From Candidatus Gastranaerophilales bacterium (GTDB lineage: Bacteria; Cyanobacteriota; Vampirovibrionia; Gastranaerophilales; Gastranaerophilaceae), in the NCBI GenBank assembly GCA_944324845.1, contig CALUXX010000006.1, positions 1 through 64,000 on the forward strand: a stretch of DNA of 64,000 nt, written 5' to 3'. Below, piece after piece: positions 53,034 through 62,148 of the stretch. The notes under the pieces were generated by a model. The model saw only the letters and a list, made by a program, of their open reading frames with translations. It had not been told where the DNA came from and ran no database searches. Both the position numbers and the translations under genes were made by a program. The number at the start of each line of letters is the position of its first letter. Positions within the stretch are counted from its first letter, which is position 1.

Positions 53034-54056
53034 ATGGCTAAAAAAAGATTTGTTTTATCAGGATATTTCGGGTTTAAAAACTTTGGTGATGAAGCAATTT
53101 TGTCTGTTCTTGTGAAAAAGTTGAAAGAATTGGGACATAATGTTACTGTTTTGTCTTCTGATCCTGCGTATACTAAAAGTAAGTTTAAATATATTCGCAG
53201 TGTTGATATGTTTAATTTGTCGGATGTTTTGTGGAATATTTCCAAAACAGATTTTGTTATATCCGGTGGTGGAAGTCTTTTGCAAGATGTTACAAGTTTT
53301 AAAAGTCTTTTGTATTATTTGTTTATAATTTTTGCGGGTTTATTTCTTAGAAAAAAAGTAATAATTTTTGCTCAAGGTATCGGACCTATAAATACTTCTA
53401 TTGGAAAGTTCTTAACTGCTTCGCTTTTGAAACATTGTAAATATGTTAGTGTGCGAGATGTGAAAAGTTTTGAACTTTTGAAGTCGTGGGGTATAAATCC
53501 TGAATTGCTTTGTGATCCGATATTTTCCGCAAAGGTTCCTGAAGTTGAAAAGCAAAATAAGATTGCTGTTCAGTTAAGAGATTGCAAAAATATGAGTGAA
53601 GATTTTATTGATAGATTGGCGCTTGCTGTTAACAATAAATTTTCAGATAGATTGATTGAAATTTATTCTTTTCAGGATTCTATAGACCTTGAAGTTTGTA
53701 AAAAGTTCGCAAAATCTCTTAAAATGTTGAATTCTGATATTAAAACAAAAATTTATACAGGTTTAACGGATGAAGAAATTATAAGTAATCTTGCTAGTGC
53801 TGATTATATTATTGCGATGAGATTTCATGCTTTGATTGTTGGGTTAATTTCTGAAGTTAGAGTTTTGGGGATTAATTATGATATTAAAGTCGAAAAATTA
53901 TCAAATGAATTTGGTTTCCCGCTTGTTCAGCTAAATAAAAGATTTAGTAATGAATTTGAATTGCTTGAATATCAGGATTTGGATAAGATTAAAGATAAGC
54001 TTATGCAAAAAGATTTTAAATGGGATTCTTTCTTGAAAGTTATTAACCAAGGGTAG
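53034..54056 (+). CDS. csaB: polysaccharide pyruvyl transferase, CsaB-like
   Basis: 340 residues of the CsaB/WcaK family, which adds ketal-linked pyruvate to cell-wall or exopolysaccharide sugars. It begins RFVLSGYFGFKNFGDEAIL, and has FVISGGGSLLQDVTSFKSL, FAQGIGPINT, SVRDVKSFELL and IAMRFHALIVGLI, all typical. GGAGG 7 nt upstream fixes the ATG at 53034. In S-layer bacteria CsaB makes the ligand for SLH domains, and an SLH protein is encoded at 43660-44811. It may use pyruvate-derived PEP, which fits the eda-kdgK neighbours. Confidence 0.87.
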   Translation: MAKKRFVLSGYFGFKNFGDEAILSVLVKKLKELGHNVTVLSSDPAYTKSKFKYIRSVDMFNLSDVLWNISKTDFVISGGGSLLQDVTSFKSLLYYLFIIFAGLFLRKKVIIFAQGIGPINTSIGKFLTASLLKHCKYVSVRDVKSFELLKSWGINPELLCDPIFSAKVPEVEKQNKIAVQLRDCKNMSEDFIDRLALAVNNKFSDRLIEIYSFQDSIDLEVCKKFAKSLKMLNSDIKTKIYTGLTDEEIISNLASADYIIAMRFHALIVGLISEVRVLGINYDIKVEKLSNEFGFPLVQLNKRFSNEFELLEYQDLDKIKDKLMQKDFKWDSFLKVINQG

Positions 54057-54065
54057 TTCTCAACC

Positions 54066-54851
54066 ATGGATAAAGAAAAAATAAGGCAAATATTAGATAA
54101 TTCCCAAAATCGTTATGAAATGCCTGTTTCTTTAAAGGGGTTTAATTGGGGTGCTTTTTTACTTACTTTTATTTGGGGCATAAAGTATCGAGCATGGATA
54201 ACTTTTTTAGCTATTCCTTTGATTTGGTTTCAACTTCCTTTAGGGCTAAATTGGTTTTTATTGTTGGTGCTTCAAATTTATTGCGGAATAAAAGGTAACG
54301 AGTGGGCTTATAAGTTTGATTATAATAAGTCTGAGTATGATTTTAAAATGACTCAAATTAAATGGGCAATTTTTGGTTTTAGTATTCAAATTATTTTGCC
54401 AATGTTATTTTTGTTTGTGGTTTGTCTGTTGGCTTTTAAAATTAAAGATAATCCAATGGTTTTTGCTCAAAATGCTCAGTGTAAAGTCGCTTATGATAAT
54501 TTGAGAAAAGGACTGAAAAGGATTGATGTTAGAGGTTCGGAAAATGATATAGCTCAGAATTTCGCACAGAATTTTAAAGCTGCTCGTGCGGTTGATAATA
54601 GTGTGAATTTTTTCCTCGAAGCATCCTCTCCTGTTGATTTGTATTATATAAGATTTGTTAAACAAAATGAAAAAGCTTGTAATTTAGAACAACAAAATTG
54701 TAAGGTTGAGAGTGGATTTTTGTTGCCCGAAGAAGCTTTTGATACTGTTCAGGAGTGTGTATTTTATTTTGATGATTATAAAAATATTTTGCCTTCAGAA
54801 CAGACTAAAAGTAATATTCAAAAAGGCTATAATATATTTATGTACTTTTAA
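54066..54851 (+). CDS. DUF2628-like membrane protein
   Basis: 261 residues. The N-terminal part resembles DUF2628 proteins: FNWGAFLLTFIWGIKYRAW, then two or three more hydrophobic segments up to about residue 125. The C-terminal half (about 130-261) is soluble, with cysteines (ACNLEQQNC, ECVFYF). Function is unknown. It lies 9 nt after csaB and is probably the last gene of that operon. Confidence 0.65.
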   Translation: MDKEKIRQILDNSQNRYEMPVSLKGFNWGAFLLTFIWGIKYRAWITFLAIPLIWFQLPLGLNWFLLLVLQIYCGIKGNEWAYKFDYNKSEYDFKMTQIKWAIFGFSIQIILPMLFLFVVCLLAFKIKDNPMVFAQNAQCKVAYDNLRKGLKRIDVRGSENDIAQNFAQNFKAARAVDNSVNFFLEASSPVDLYYIRFVKQNEKACNLEQQNCKVESGFLLPEEAFDTVQECVFYFDDYKNILPSEQTKSNIQKGYNIFMYF

Positions 54852-54873
54852 TTTAATTAGTTGTTTTAACATT

Positions 54874-54903
54874 AAAAAAGACATCATATAATGATGTCTT
54901 TAA
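54874..54903. terminator. terminator between the csaB operon and tRNA-Leu
   Basis: AAAGACATCAT (54878-54888) pairs with ATGATGTCTTT (54891-54901), flanked by A and T runs. It can end tRNA-Leu on the minus strand and the plus-strand operon. Confidence 0.8.
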
Positions 54904-54907
54904 AGAT

Positions 54908-54994
54908 TGCTCCAGGCCAGACTTGAACTGGCACTGGGTTATACGCCCAATTGGATTTTAAGTCCAACGCGTCTACCGATTCCGCCACTGGAGC
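54908..54994 (-). tRNA. tRNA-Leu (anticodon TAA)
   Basis: 87-nt class II tRNA on the minus strand. The acceptor GCTCCAG pairs with CTGGAGC. The anticodon loop CTTAAAA gives anticodon TAA. The long variable arm TGGGCGTATAACCCA and the T-loop TTCAAGT are present. CCA is not encoded, unlike in tRNA-Ala. Confidence 0.94.
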
Positions 54995-55041
54995 TTATTT
55001 AATTGTCAAATGTTAGCCGCTTAATGACTAACCTCATATTG

Positions 55042-55070
55042 ATAATATCTCAAACATATTTTATTGTCAA
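55042..55070 (-). promoter_or_regulatory. promoter of tRNA-Leu
   Basis: On the minus strand a consensus TTGACA (55065-55070), 17 nt and TATTAT (55042-55047). The -35 overlaps the end of the patatin gene. It is the best-matching promoter in the window. Confidence 0.75.
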
Positions 55071-56269
55071 TCAGAATATTTGTTTATATAGTCTTTTAGT
55101 AGTGTTTCTCTTTTTTCCAAATCCTTTATTATTGATATAAGGGTATTAGTTATTGTTGTTGAGTTTTTACAGGTTGAGCGACCTAAAAGTCCTGATTTTA
55201 CATTGTTGAATAAAAACTTTTGAAACATACTGATTGAATGATATATGTCTTCGTCAATATAATTTTTTACTTGTGCCAGTTCTATAAACAATTCTGAAGT
55301 TGAATTTTTTGCCAGCAGAAATTTCTTTTGAAGCATAAAAAAGTGTATTCTGTTTAGTTTATCTAAAAGTTTTGAATATATTTCTGCGATTTTTCTTTTT
55401 TTATCTACCAATGTTTTTGTAAAATATTCTTTTGCTTGTTTATAGCCGTTATCAATAATTGCTTGTCTTTTTTCTTTCGGATAATTGAAATCTACTACAA
55501 CTACATTTCCTGTGTTTATTACTAAGTAATCATATTTATCCGAATTGCCGTATAAACTTTTTATAAAATCAGTTTCTGTTGATGTCATGCAAGAATACAT
55601 TCCGTTGACGTATTCTACAGGGCTGTCATCTGAACCTTCAAAACTTCCTTCCAGTCTAACTTCAAGTATTCTGTTGTCACAATTTTTTAGGTTTTCTGAC
55701 AACATCCACATCGGTTTTCCCTTCATTAAATCCCCATCTACCAAAAGTTCATTATTTATATTGATGGCTCGCATAAGCCCTGGCATGCAACAAGAAATTC
55801 TTACTGCCATTGCAATTTCATAATCGGGAGTTTCAAAGGTCGAAAATTCTCTACATTTAAATGTGTGTAAATCTGTTGTTATGATTACTAAGTTTTTGTC
55901 TATATCAGAAAATTTTACCGGTTTATTTTGTCCGCTTACATATTTGTCGCCATAGTATTTTTTTTCTATCAGTTCTCTTAGCCAGTTTAAGAAAACTTCG
56001 CCTTTACTTAGTGCAAATTTTTGGTTAAATCCAAATGATATATCTCGGAATAGTTCAAAGTTTACAGAAAGAAAAGCATCTGCCAATTCTTCAGATGTGT
56101 ATCCTACAGCGTAAAGCATTGCTACCATTGCCCCAACTGATGAGCCGGCTATGGTTTTGGGGTGGATTTCCATTTCTTCAAGGCACTTTACAACTCCGGC
56201 ATGCGCTGAGCCTCTTATGGCTCCACCTCCAAATAAGCAAGTGTAATTCTGATTTTCGTACTCTCTCAT
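55067..56269 (-). CDS. patatin-like phospholipase
   Basis: 400 residues. The oxyanion loop is FGGGAIRGSAH, with Arg in place of Lys/Gly at the usual RG position. The nucleophile is GSSVGA (about residue 40), and the catalytic Asp is in DGDLMKG rather than the usual DGG. It probably cleaves acyl chains from lipids. The C-terminal 120 residues are helical. The start at 56269 is chosen because an extended -10 ends 7 nt upstream, giving a leaderless mRNA. Two earlier in-frame starts are less likely: one overlaps the -10, the other lies in the terminator loop of the preceding gene. Confidence 0.87.
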   Translation of the reverse strand: MREYENQNYTCLFGGGAIRGSAHAGVVKCLEEMEIHPKTIAGSSVGAMVAMLYAVGYTSEELADAFLSVNFELFRDISFGFNQKFALSKGEVFLNWLRELIEKKYYGDKYVSGQNKPVKFSDIDKNLVIITTDLHTFKCREFSTFETPDYEIAMAVRISCCMPGLMRAININNELLVDGDLMKGKPMWMLSENLKNCDNRILEVRLEGSFEGSDDSPVEYVNGMYSCMTSTETDFIKSLYGNSDKYDYLVINTGNVVVVDFNYPKEKRQAIIDNGYKQAKEYFTKTLVDKKRKIAEIYSKLLDKLNRIHFFMLQKKFLLAKNSTSELFIELAQVKNYIDEDIYHSISMFQKFLFNNVKSGLLGRSTCKNSTTITNTLISIIKDLEKRETLLKDYINKYSD

Positions 56270-56276
56270 AAGTTTC

Positions 56277-56285
56277 ATTCTAACA
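56277..56285 (-). promoter_or_regulatory. extended -10 promoter of the patatin gene, predicted leaderless
   Basis: The minus strand reads TGTTAGAAT, then 7 nt, then ATG. It is the same 14-mer context as upstream of the gene at 36520. Confidence 0.5.
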
Positions 56286-56286
56286 T

Positions 56287-56326
56287 AAAAAGAGAGATTA
56301 ACATTCATCCGTTAATCTCTCTTTTT
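56287..56326 (-). terminator. terminator of the small HEAT-like gene
   Basis: AAAAAGAGAGATTAAC pairs with GTTAATCTCTCTTTTT around an 8-nt loop. It is 23 nt after the stop at 56349 and immediately upstream of the patatin promoter. Confidence 0.85.
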
Positions 56327-56348
56327 GTTATTTTATTTTATATTAAAA

Positions 56349-56633
56349 TTATGCAGCTTGTCCTTTGATTTCTCTGATAAGATATTCTGCAACCCATTCA
56401 AAATCTTTATTTTCGTGAGCCGCTTTTTCTAGGTAACGTACAGAAACATCACCCAAACGGATAAGAGTCATTGCTACAACGCCTCTTTTTACTCCTCTTA
56501 CTACTTGTAATTGATCTACTAATTGTGGAACTACTGATGTTCCGATACTTACTAATTGGTTTTCTAATTTATTTTTTGTAACATTATCTGCATTTTCTAA
56601 TTTTGAAAGAATCTCATTTACTGATTGCATCAT
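56349..56633 (-). CDS. small HEAT-repeat-like protein
   Basis: 94 residues, all helical by appearance. The segment TSVVPQLVDQLQVVRGVKRG, then VVAMTLIRLGDVSVRYLEKA, resembles one to two HEAT repeats, a fold for protein contacts. Function is unknown. GGAG lies 7 nt before the ATG at 56633, which encodes MMQSVNE; a start four codons earlier would overlap that site. Confidence 0.7.
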   Translation of the reverse strand: MMQSVNEILSKLENADNVTKNKLENQLVSIGTSVVPQLVDQLQVVRGVKRGVVAMTLIRLGDVSVRYLEKAAHENKDFEWVAEYLIREIKGQAA

Positions 56634-56762
56634 TATTTTCTCCATCTATTTGTTATCTACATTATTATTATAAATTAAAAAATACTTAAACCTTGATTTC
56701 CTTACATAATCTTTATATCGTATTAATATTTTCTTTACTTCGTGTATTTTTTATTTGAATTA

Positions 56763-56796
56763 AAAAAGCCCTATCTGTTGCAGGATAAGGCTTTTG
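56763..56796 (-). terminator. terminator of the pgi-trxB unit
   Basis: On the minus strand AAAAGCC-TTATC pairs with GATAG-GGCTTTT around an 8-nt loop and runs into TTTTTTAATT. Confidence 0.75.
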
Positions 56797-56848
56797 GTTT
56801 GTTTTTTGTCCTTTAATTTTTATATTAATAATATTAATATGATTAATT

Positions 56849-57790
56849 TTATAGAACTTTTTCTTTTACGGATTCCAGATATTTTACTGCATAAACTGCA
56901 GAAATTGCTCCATCAGAGGCTGCTGTAATAACTTGTCTTAATGGAGTTACTCTAACATCTCCTGCTGCATAGACTCCATCTACTGAGGTTTTTAAAGTTT
57001 CATCAGTATATATAAATCCCATAGCATCTTGTTTTATTTGTCCGCTAAAACCTTCTACATTAGGAATTAAACCAATATATGGAAAAACTCCGTCAGTTTG
57101 AAGTTCTGATGTTTCATTTGTTATTGTATTAAGTAATAATACTTTTGTGACATTTGTTTCTCCGATAATTTCTTTTACTACAGAGTTGTAAATAATTTCT
57201 ATATTGGAAAAAGTTTTTAATCTGTCTTGTAAAATTTTGTCAGCTCTAAGTTCATTTCTTCTATGAACTATGTACAGTTTAGATGCAAATCTTGCAAGAT
57301 ACATTGCTTCTTCGATTGCAGAGTTTCCGCCGCCAACAACGGTAACGATTTTGTCTTTGTAAAATGCTCCATCACAAACTGCACAGTAACTGACTCCGCG
57401 TCCTGTAAATTCTTCTTCACCTTTGACGCCAAGTTTTTTTGCTTGTGCTCCGGTTGCAAGGATTACTGTTTTTGCATTGAATCTTGCTTCTGTTGTTAAA
57501 ATTACTTTAGGATCTGAGATTAAATCTATTGATAAAATTTCTTGCATTGGAAATTTTTTCACTCCAAATAAATCAGCTTGTTGTTCAAAAGTTTCCATTA
57601 ATTCAAATCCACCTGAATTTATACTTCCGGGATAATTTTCTAATACCATATAATTTGAAGGTTGGCCTCCAAATGGATTTATATCAATAACTGCGGTTGA
57701 AACATTCCCCCTTGCGGCATACATTGCAGAACTTAAGCCCGCTGGTCCGCCGCCTAGTATTACAACGTCAAAATTATAAACTTGTGTCAT
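56849..57790 (-). CDS. trxB: thioredoxin reductase
   Basis: FAD enzyme of 313 residues that reduces thioredoxin with NADPH. The FAD loop GGGPAG is at 13-18, the redox pair is CAVC (Cys136, Cys139) and the NADPH loop is VVGGGNSAIEEA. The C-terminal GVYAAGDVRVTPLRQVITA is typical. GAGGAT precedes the ATG. It is the last gene of pgi-hypothetical-trxB. No thioredoxin gene is in the window. Confidence 0.95.
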   Translation of the reverse strand: MTQVYNFDVVILGGGPAGLSSAMYAARGNVSTAVIDINPFGGQPSNYMVLENYPGSINSGGFELMETFEQQADLFGVKKFPMQEILSIDLISDPKVILTTEARFNAKTVILATGAQAKKLGVKGEEEFTGRGVSYCAVCDGAFYKDKIVTVVGGGNSAIEEAMYLARFASKLYIVHRRNELRADKILQDRLKTFSNIEIIYNSVVKEIIGETNVTKVLLLNTITNETSELQTDGVFPYIGLIPNVEGFSGQIKQDAMGFIYTDETLKTSVDGVYAAGDVRVTPLRQVITAASDGAISAVYAVKYLESVKEKVL

Positions 57791-57800
57791 TGTTTTATCC

Positions 57801-58307
57801 TCACTTAATGATTACGTCTTGACCCGATATCCTCTCGCCTTTTATTGCATATTTTGCTGTTTGGGTTTTTATAACCTTGCCATCAACATCTGAAAGTGTT
57901 TCTAATTTTATCTCATCTGTGCCCGAAAAATTATCCCCCTCAATATTGATGCTAACTCTATCCGTTAAGATTTTGTTATCATATTTCCCCGTTTTGGAAA
58001 ATTGTATGAAGGTTTTTCCTGCATTATTTATGCTTATTTTGGCATTTGCTCCGGAAAACGGATTACTTAATATTATGACGTCATTTTCAGGATATAAGTT
58101 CCACAAATCAACTCCTTGTGGTTTAAAGGTTTCCGGTGAATCTGATGTTATTAGTTTAGATGCTACTCGCCAAGTTCCGAAAAATCCATCAGGAACTTTC
58201 TCTACTGAACCGTGTAATAATGTTTGCGTATATCCGTAATTGTTATTATTTAAATAGGTAAAAAAACATAATAACAATATTAAAATTAATTTAAAAAATA
58301 TTTTCAT
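57801..58307 (-). CDS. hypothetical exported protein
   Basis: 168 residues. A signal peptide covers about 1-27 (KLILILLLCFFTYL core). The mature part is beta-rich and begins with GSVEKVPDGFFGTWRVASKL, which suggests a small lipocalin-like or beta-sandwich envelope protein. No family is recognised. It lies 10 nt before trxB and 16 nt after pgi, so all three are cotranscribed. Confidence 0.65.
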   Translation of the reverse strand: MKIFFKLILILLLCFFTYLNNNNYGYTQTLLHGSVEKVPDGFFGTWRVASKLITSDSPETFKPQGVDLWNLYPENDVIILSNPFSGANAKISINNAGKTFIQFSKTGKYDNKILTDRVSINIEGDNFSGTDEIKLETLSDVDGKVIKTQTAKYAIKGERISGQDVIIK

Positions 58308-58323
58308 GTTTAAAAACCGCTTA

Positions 58324-59724
58324 TTATGATTTTGTAATCATTTCAAGTTTTGATTGCAAGCTCTTTGCAGAATCTTCATATCCTGCTCTTCCCATTAAGG
58401 CATAAGTATAGTTTTTAGCTTGCTCTACTCCTGGTTGATTAAAGGTATTAATATTATATAACTCTCCTGCAATAGCGGTTTGAACTTCTAACATATATAA
58501 AAGTTGTGCTACATGATAGCCGTCAATTTTTGGTAATGTTATTGTTACTGTCGGTCTTGCATAGTCAGATAAGGATACTCTTGTTGAGTCTGCTTCAGCA
58601 TTCATTAAATCATTTATTGTTTTTCCGCCAAGATACCCTATTCCTGTGTATTCGAAAATTCTTGGTATTTCTAAATTTGTATCAAAATTTTCAACTCTTA
58701 TAAATGTAATAACTTTATTGTTAGGACCTTCATTATAAAGCTGAATTTGTGAGTGCTGATCTGTTGCTCCAAGTGCTTTAATTGGTGTTGGTCCAATGTG
58801 AACATGTTGACCTTGTAATGTTTCACATTTGCCAAGAGATTCTGCCCATAATTGAACATACCAATCTGAAATATATTTTAAACGGCTTGAATATGGCATC
58901 ATTACAGATAAATTTTTGCCTTTTTTTACATCCATTAAAAATTGAATAAGTGCATTTTGTGCTGCAATATTTTCGTTTATGTCGGTATTTTTAAGTGCTA
59001 AATCCATGTCTTTTATACCGTTCATAATTTCATCAATATCTATTCCTGCAAGTGCAAAAGGTAACAGACCTACTGCTGAAAATACTGAAAATCTTCCGCC
59101 TACATCATCCGGAACCACAAAGGTTTTATAGCCTTCTTGTTCTGCAATTTGTCTTAATACACCTGTTTGCTTGTCTGTTGTTGCGACAACATGCTTTCTG
59201 TATTCATCTTCTCCTACTGCTTTTACTAACAAGTCTTTTACTATCATAAATTGTGACATTGTTTCGGCAGTTGAGCCTGATTTTGTAATGACATTTACCA
59301 GTGTCTTTTTAAAATCAAGCAATTCAAATAATCCGCTCATTGTATCAGGATCGATATTGTCTAAAAAGAATATTCTTGGGAATTTGTTTCTTTGTTCGGT
59401 TGTTAATAGGTTCCAATATGGTTTTAATAATGCTTCGGTTACGGCGAGGCCTCCTAGTGCAGAACCTCCAATTCCTAAAACTAATACATTATCAAAACGT
59501 CCTCTTACCATTGATGCGTATTCTTTTACGTACCATAAGGTTTCTTCATTATATCCAAGGTTCATCCATTGTAGCCATTGTCCCGGTTTGTCTTTTCGTT
59601 TGTTTAAGTCTGCTATAATTTCTGAAATTCGTTCTTTATATTGTGCAAATTCATTCGCTAAATCTAAACCGTTTTCTGTCCCAATTACACTGGAATCCGC
59701 ATTCCTATAATCGAATTTAATCAT
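58324..59724 (-). CDS. pgi: glucose-6-phosphate isomerase
   Basis: Interconverts glucose 6-phosphate and fructose 6-phosphate. 466 residues, the shorter form seen in Firmicutes and Cyanobacteria. The sugar isomerase folds have VLGIGGSALGGLAVTEALL near 82, NVITKSGSTAETMSQF near 140-155, DDVGGRFSVFSAVGLLPFAL near 215, and a late GVEQAKNY with the catalytic Lys. GGGAT precedes the ATG. Confidence 0.95.
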   Translation of the reverse strand: MIKFDYRNADSSVIGTENGLDLANEFAQYKERISEIIADLNKRKDKPGQWLQWMNLGYNEETLWYVKEYASMVRGRFDNVLVLGIGGSALGGLAVTEALLKPYWNLLTTEQRNKFPRIFFLDNIDPDTMSGLFELLDFKKTLVNVITKSGSTAETMSQFMIVKDLLVKAVGEDEYRKHVVATTDKQTGVLRQIAEQEGYKTFVVPDDVGGRFSVFSAVGLLPFALAGIDIDEIMNGIKDMDLALKNTDINENIAAQNALIQFLMDVKKGKNLSVMMPYSSRLKYISDWYVQLWAESLGKCETLQGQHVHIGPTPIKALGATDQHSQIQLYNEGPNNKVITFIRVENFDTNLEIPRIFEYTGIGYLGGKTINDLMNAEADSTRVSLSDYARPTVTITLPKIDGYHVAQLLYMLEVQTAIAGELYNINTFNQPGVEQAKNYTYALMGRAGYEDSAKSLQSKLEMITKS

Positions 59725-59807
59725 TTAATCCCAAATATCCCTTCTATATCTAAACTCTACAATTAATTGTATATAAAAATCATAAAATTTCAAGTAGTAA
59801 TATATAT

Positions 59808-59843
59808 AAAAACGAGGTATAATTGCTTATATACCTCGTTTTC
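59808..59843 (-). terminator. terminator of the MGLAASQAR protein gene
   Basis: AAAAACGAGGTATA pairs with TATACCTCGTTTT around a short loop. It lies 23 nt after the stop at 59866 on the minus strand. Confidence 0.8.
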
Positions 59844-59865
59844 TTTTGATTGTTTATTTTATATT

Positions 59866-61947
59866 TTATGCATTTTTATAGAAATTAAATGTTCTTTCTA
59901 TGTTTTTAGAAATTACACCTTTTATTGAATCATATTCGGTTTGTAATGATGTATGTTCAGTATCGATATTTTTTAATTCAAGGTCATAGATATTATCTTT
60001 TGCTTCAATATCATTCATAGCTCTTGAATATTCAGCTTCTGCTTTTGCTACTGCTGCATCGTCTGTTTCTTCTGTTATTCTTGCGCAAGCTTTGTAGTCT
60101 AAACCTTGCCAATGATATTCTCCATCAACTTGTTCCATTGTTACTATTCCGCTTTCTAATGCGTATTCTATCCATTCCGGAGAAGATGCTAAGCCGTTTT
60201 CAAGTGCTTTATATCCTTGTTTCATTCTGTTGAATAGGTTAGTGTACCATTGTGCTTTTGCATCTGCATTACCATTGTTGTCTGGGTCTGTTGAATCTAC
60301 CCAAGCATATTTCGGGGAACCATATTCATCTATGATTTGATCTACAACAAATATTTTTGCTACTGTTAGAAATGTTTCTGATGGTTGTAATCCTTGGGAT
60401 TCCATATATCTCAGAACAAAATCTATATCTGTTAAATCTCGATAGCTGATTTCAAATTCATTTCCTTCAGCATCTGTGAATTTCCCGTTTTCAATGTCTT
60501 GTTTTACCTGTTCTATTGAATCTGCTGAAAATATTGTATTAAGATATACGCTTTCTGCTGTTTTGTAGTCTGTATAGTATTCTGAAAGTGTTTTAGTTGT
60601 ACCGTTAACCGGATCTGAAAGGTTCAAGCCTAGTGATGCCAAATAGTTTCTATTTGCTTCTGCATCTGGATTTTCTGTATTATATAATGCTTCTGCAAAT
60701 GCGATATTGAAATCACTTAACATACTATTTAATATTTCATTTAATAATTCATTAGCTACTTCTTGTGAATCTTCAGGGGTTGTTGGTGCTGAGATATTGC
60801 TGTTTGCTGTTATTGAAGTTGGTATTCCATTTTCATCTACGGTATTTACTGTATAGGTGTTAACTTCATCAACAACTCCATCGTCATTTTTATGTGATAC
60901 TTTTAATGCGTTAATACTTTCTTGTAGAGATACTCCTGTTTTTGATTCGGTCAACTCTAATGTCGCTGAATCACTAGGATTTGCCAATTCGACACTAGTT
61001 ACATTTCCTGTTGTTGTATCTACAACAAATTTAACACCATCATCAAGTTGATAAACTTTTGTGTTTTCACCTGTTTCTGAGTCGGTTATTTCTGTTAGTG
61101 CACATTCATATGATGAGTTGTAACTTCCGTCTGCATTTATATTAATTGAGTTTAATATTTCATTGTAAGTTGTTAAAGCAGAAGGATCGCCTTCATTAAG
61201 TCCTAGGTCATTAATAATTTGATTGTTAAATGCAAAACTATTATTTGGATTATTGAATGCAGCTTTTAATTCATTTATCATGTCTGTCAAGTTACTTGAT
61301 GAATATTTCATTGTAAATTGACCACCAGTTTTTTCTATTAGATTAGGGTTCGTTCCAACTGTTAAAAATGAAGTCATTACTGTTTTTGCTACATTTTCTA
61401 ATGCACTTGTTGATGAAATATATGTGTTATAAGCTCCTTCATAGGTTTCAACTTCTTGAGAATTTTCATAACTGTTGTATTCTTCAAAGTATGTTTTCAT
61501 ATCTTCTACAGAGATATAATTGAATGGTTCTATATAACCATCATTGGTTATTGCGCCTACATTTTCATAGTATGTAGTTTTATATTCTAAGCCGTGATAT
61601 TTTAAATATGAGTCTAAATTGCCATTTGATTTTTCAAATAACAATGCTTCAGATTCGCTTACTAAAAGTTGTCCTGATGAATTTATAAGTCCATACTGGT
61701 TATTGTATGAACTGTATGCGGTTAAAGCGTTAAAGGTTAAATTTTGTGTTTGAGATTCCCCATCTAGCGCGTAGTTGGTGAATTTCATTGTAGCATTATT
61801 GAGTGCGTTTACATAGTTTTCACTTGCTTGTGAACTTTGTGTTGATAAACGCATTTTGGCATTATTTATTGTTTGTGATCTCAACTCGTTATCTGCTAAT
61901 CGAGCTGTTATCGTTAACAATCTTGCTTGTGATGCCGCCAATCCCAT
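59866..61947 (-). CDS. large uncharacterised protein with MGLAASQARLL N-terminus
   Basis: 693 residues. The N-terminus MGLAASQARLLTITARLADN, with the following QTINNAKMRLS helix, is a recurring start in uncultured gut bacteria, recalling the conserved N-termini of flagellar and type III secreted proteins. There is no cleavable signal peptide or membrane helix. The middle (about 180-400) is rich in Asn, Ser and Thr and beta-like. The C-terminal 90 residues are a predicted coiled coil (DAAVAKAEAEYSRAMNDIEA). It is poor in Cys and acidic. The function is unknown; a secreted or surface role is an inference. AAAGGA precedes the ATG. Confidence 0.7.
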   Translation of the reverse strand: MGLAASQARLLTITARLADNELRSQTINNAKMRLSTQSSQASENYVNALNNATMKFTNYALDGESQTQNLTFNALTAYSSYNNQYGLINSSGQLLVSESEALLFEKSNGNLDSYLKYHGLEYKTTYYENVGAITNDGYIEPFNYISVEDMKTYFEEYNSYENSQEVETYEGAYNTYISSTSALENVAKTVMTSFLTVGTNPNLIEKTGGQFTMKYSSSNLTDMINELKAAFNNPNNSFAFNNQIINDLGLNEGDPSALTTYNEILNSININADGSYNSSYECALTEITDSETGENTKVYQLDDGVKFVVDTTTGNVTSVELANPSDSATLELTESKTGVSLQESINALKVSHKNDDGVVDEVNTYTVNTVDENGIPTSITANSNISAPTTPEDSQEVANELLNEILNSMLSDFNIAFAEALYNTENPDAEANRNYLASLGLNLSDPVNGTTKTLSEYYTDYKTAESVYLNTIFSADSIEQVKQDIENGKFTDAEGNEFEISYRDLTDIDFVLRYMESQGLQPSETFLTVAKIFVVDQIIDEYGSPKYAWVDSTDPDNNGNADAKAQWYTNLFNRMKQGYKALENGLASSPEWIEYALESGIVTMEQVDGEYHWQGLDYKACARITEETDDAAVAKAEAEYSRAMNDIEAKDNIYDLELKNIDTEHTSLQTEYDSIKGVISKNIERTFNFYKNA

Positions 61948-62094
61948 TGATACTATATCCTTTCGCTTTTCCTTAAAGTTATCGTATTCTGATTATCGGC
62001 ATTTTTTTTACTATCTTTAATGTTTTAGGGGATTTTGTAAAGATTTCGTTACATTTATTTTGTCTTTATTTTCGGCTTTTTGACATATAAAAGA

Positions 62095-62119
62095 GGCAGA
62101 TAAATTTTTATTTATCTGC
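62095..62119 (-). terminator. hairpin, likely terminator of the small Cys-rich gene
   Basis: GGCAGATAAA (62095-62104) pairs with TTTATCTGCC (62110-62119) around a 5-nt loop. It lies about 30 nt after the stop at 62149 on the minus strand. The T-tract is short (CTCTTTTAT). The rest of the 62-kb gap holds no gene. Confidence 0.6.
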
Positions 62120-62148
62120 CCATCTATCCATCATATTCATTTTTCTTT

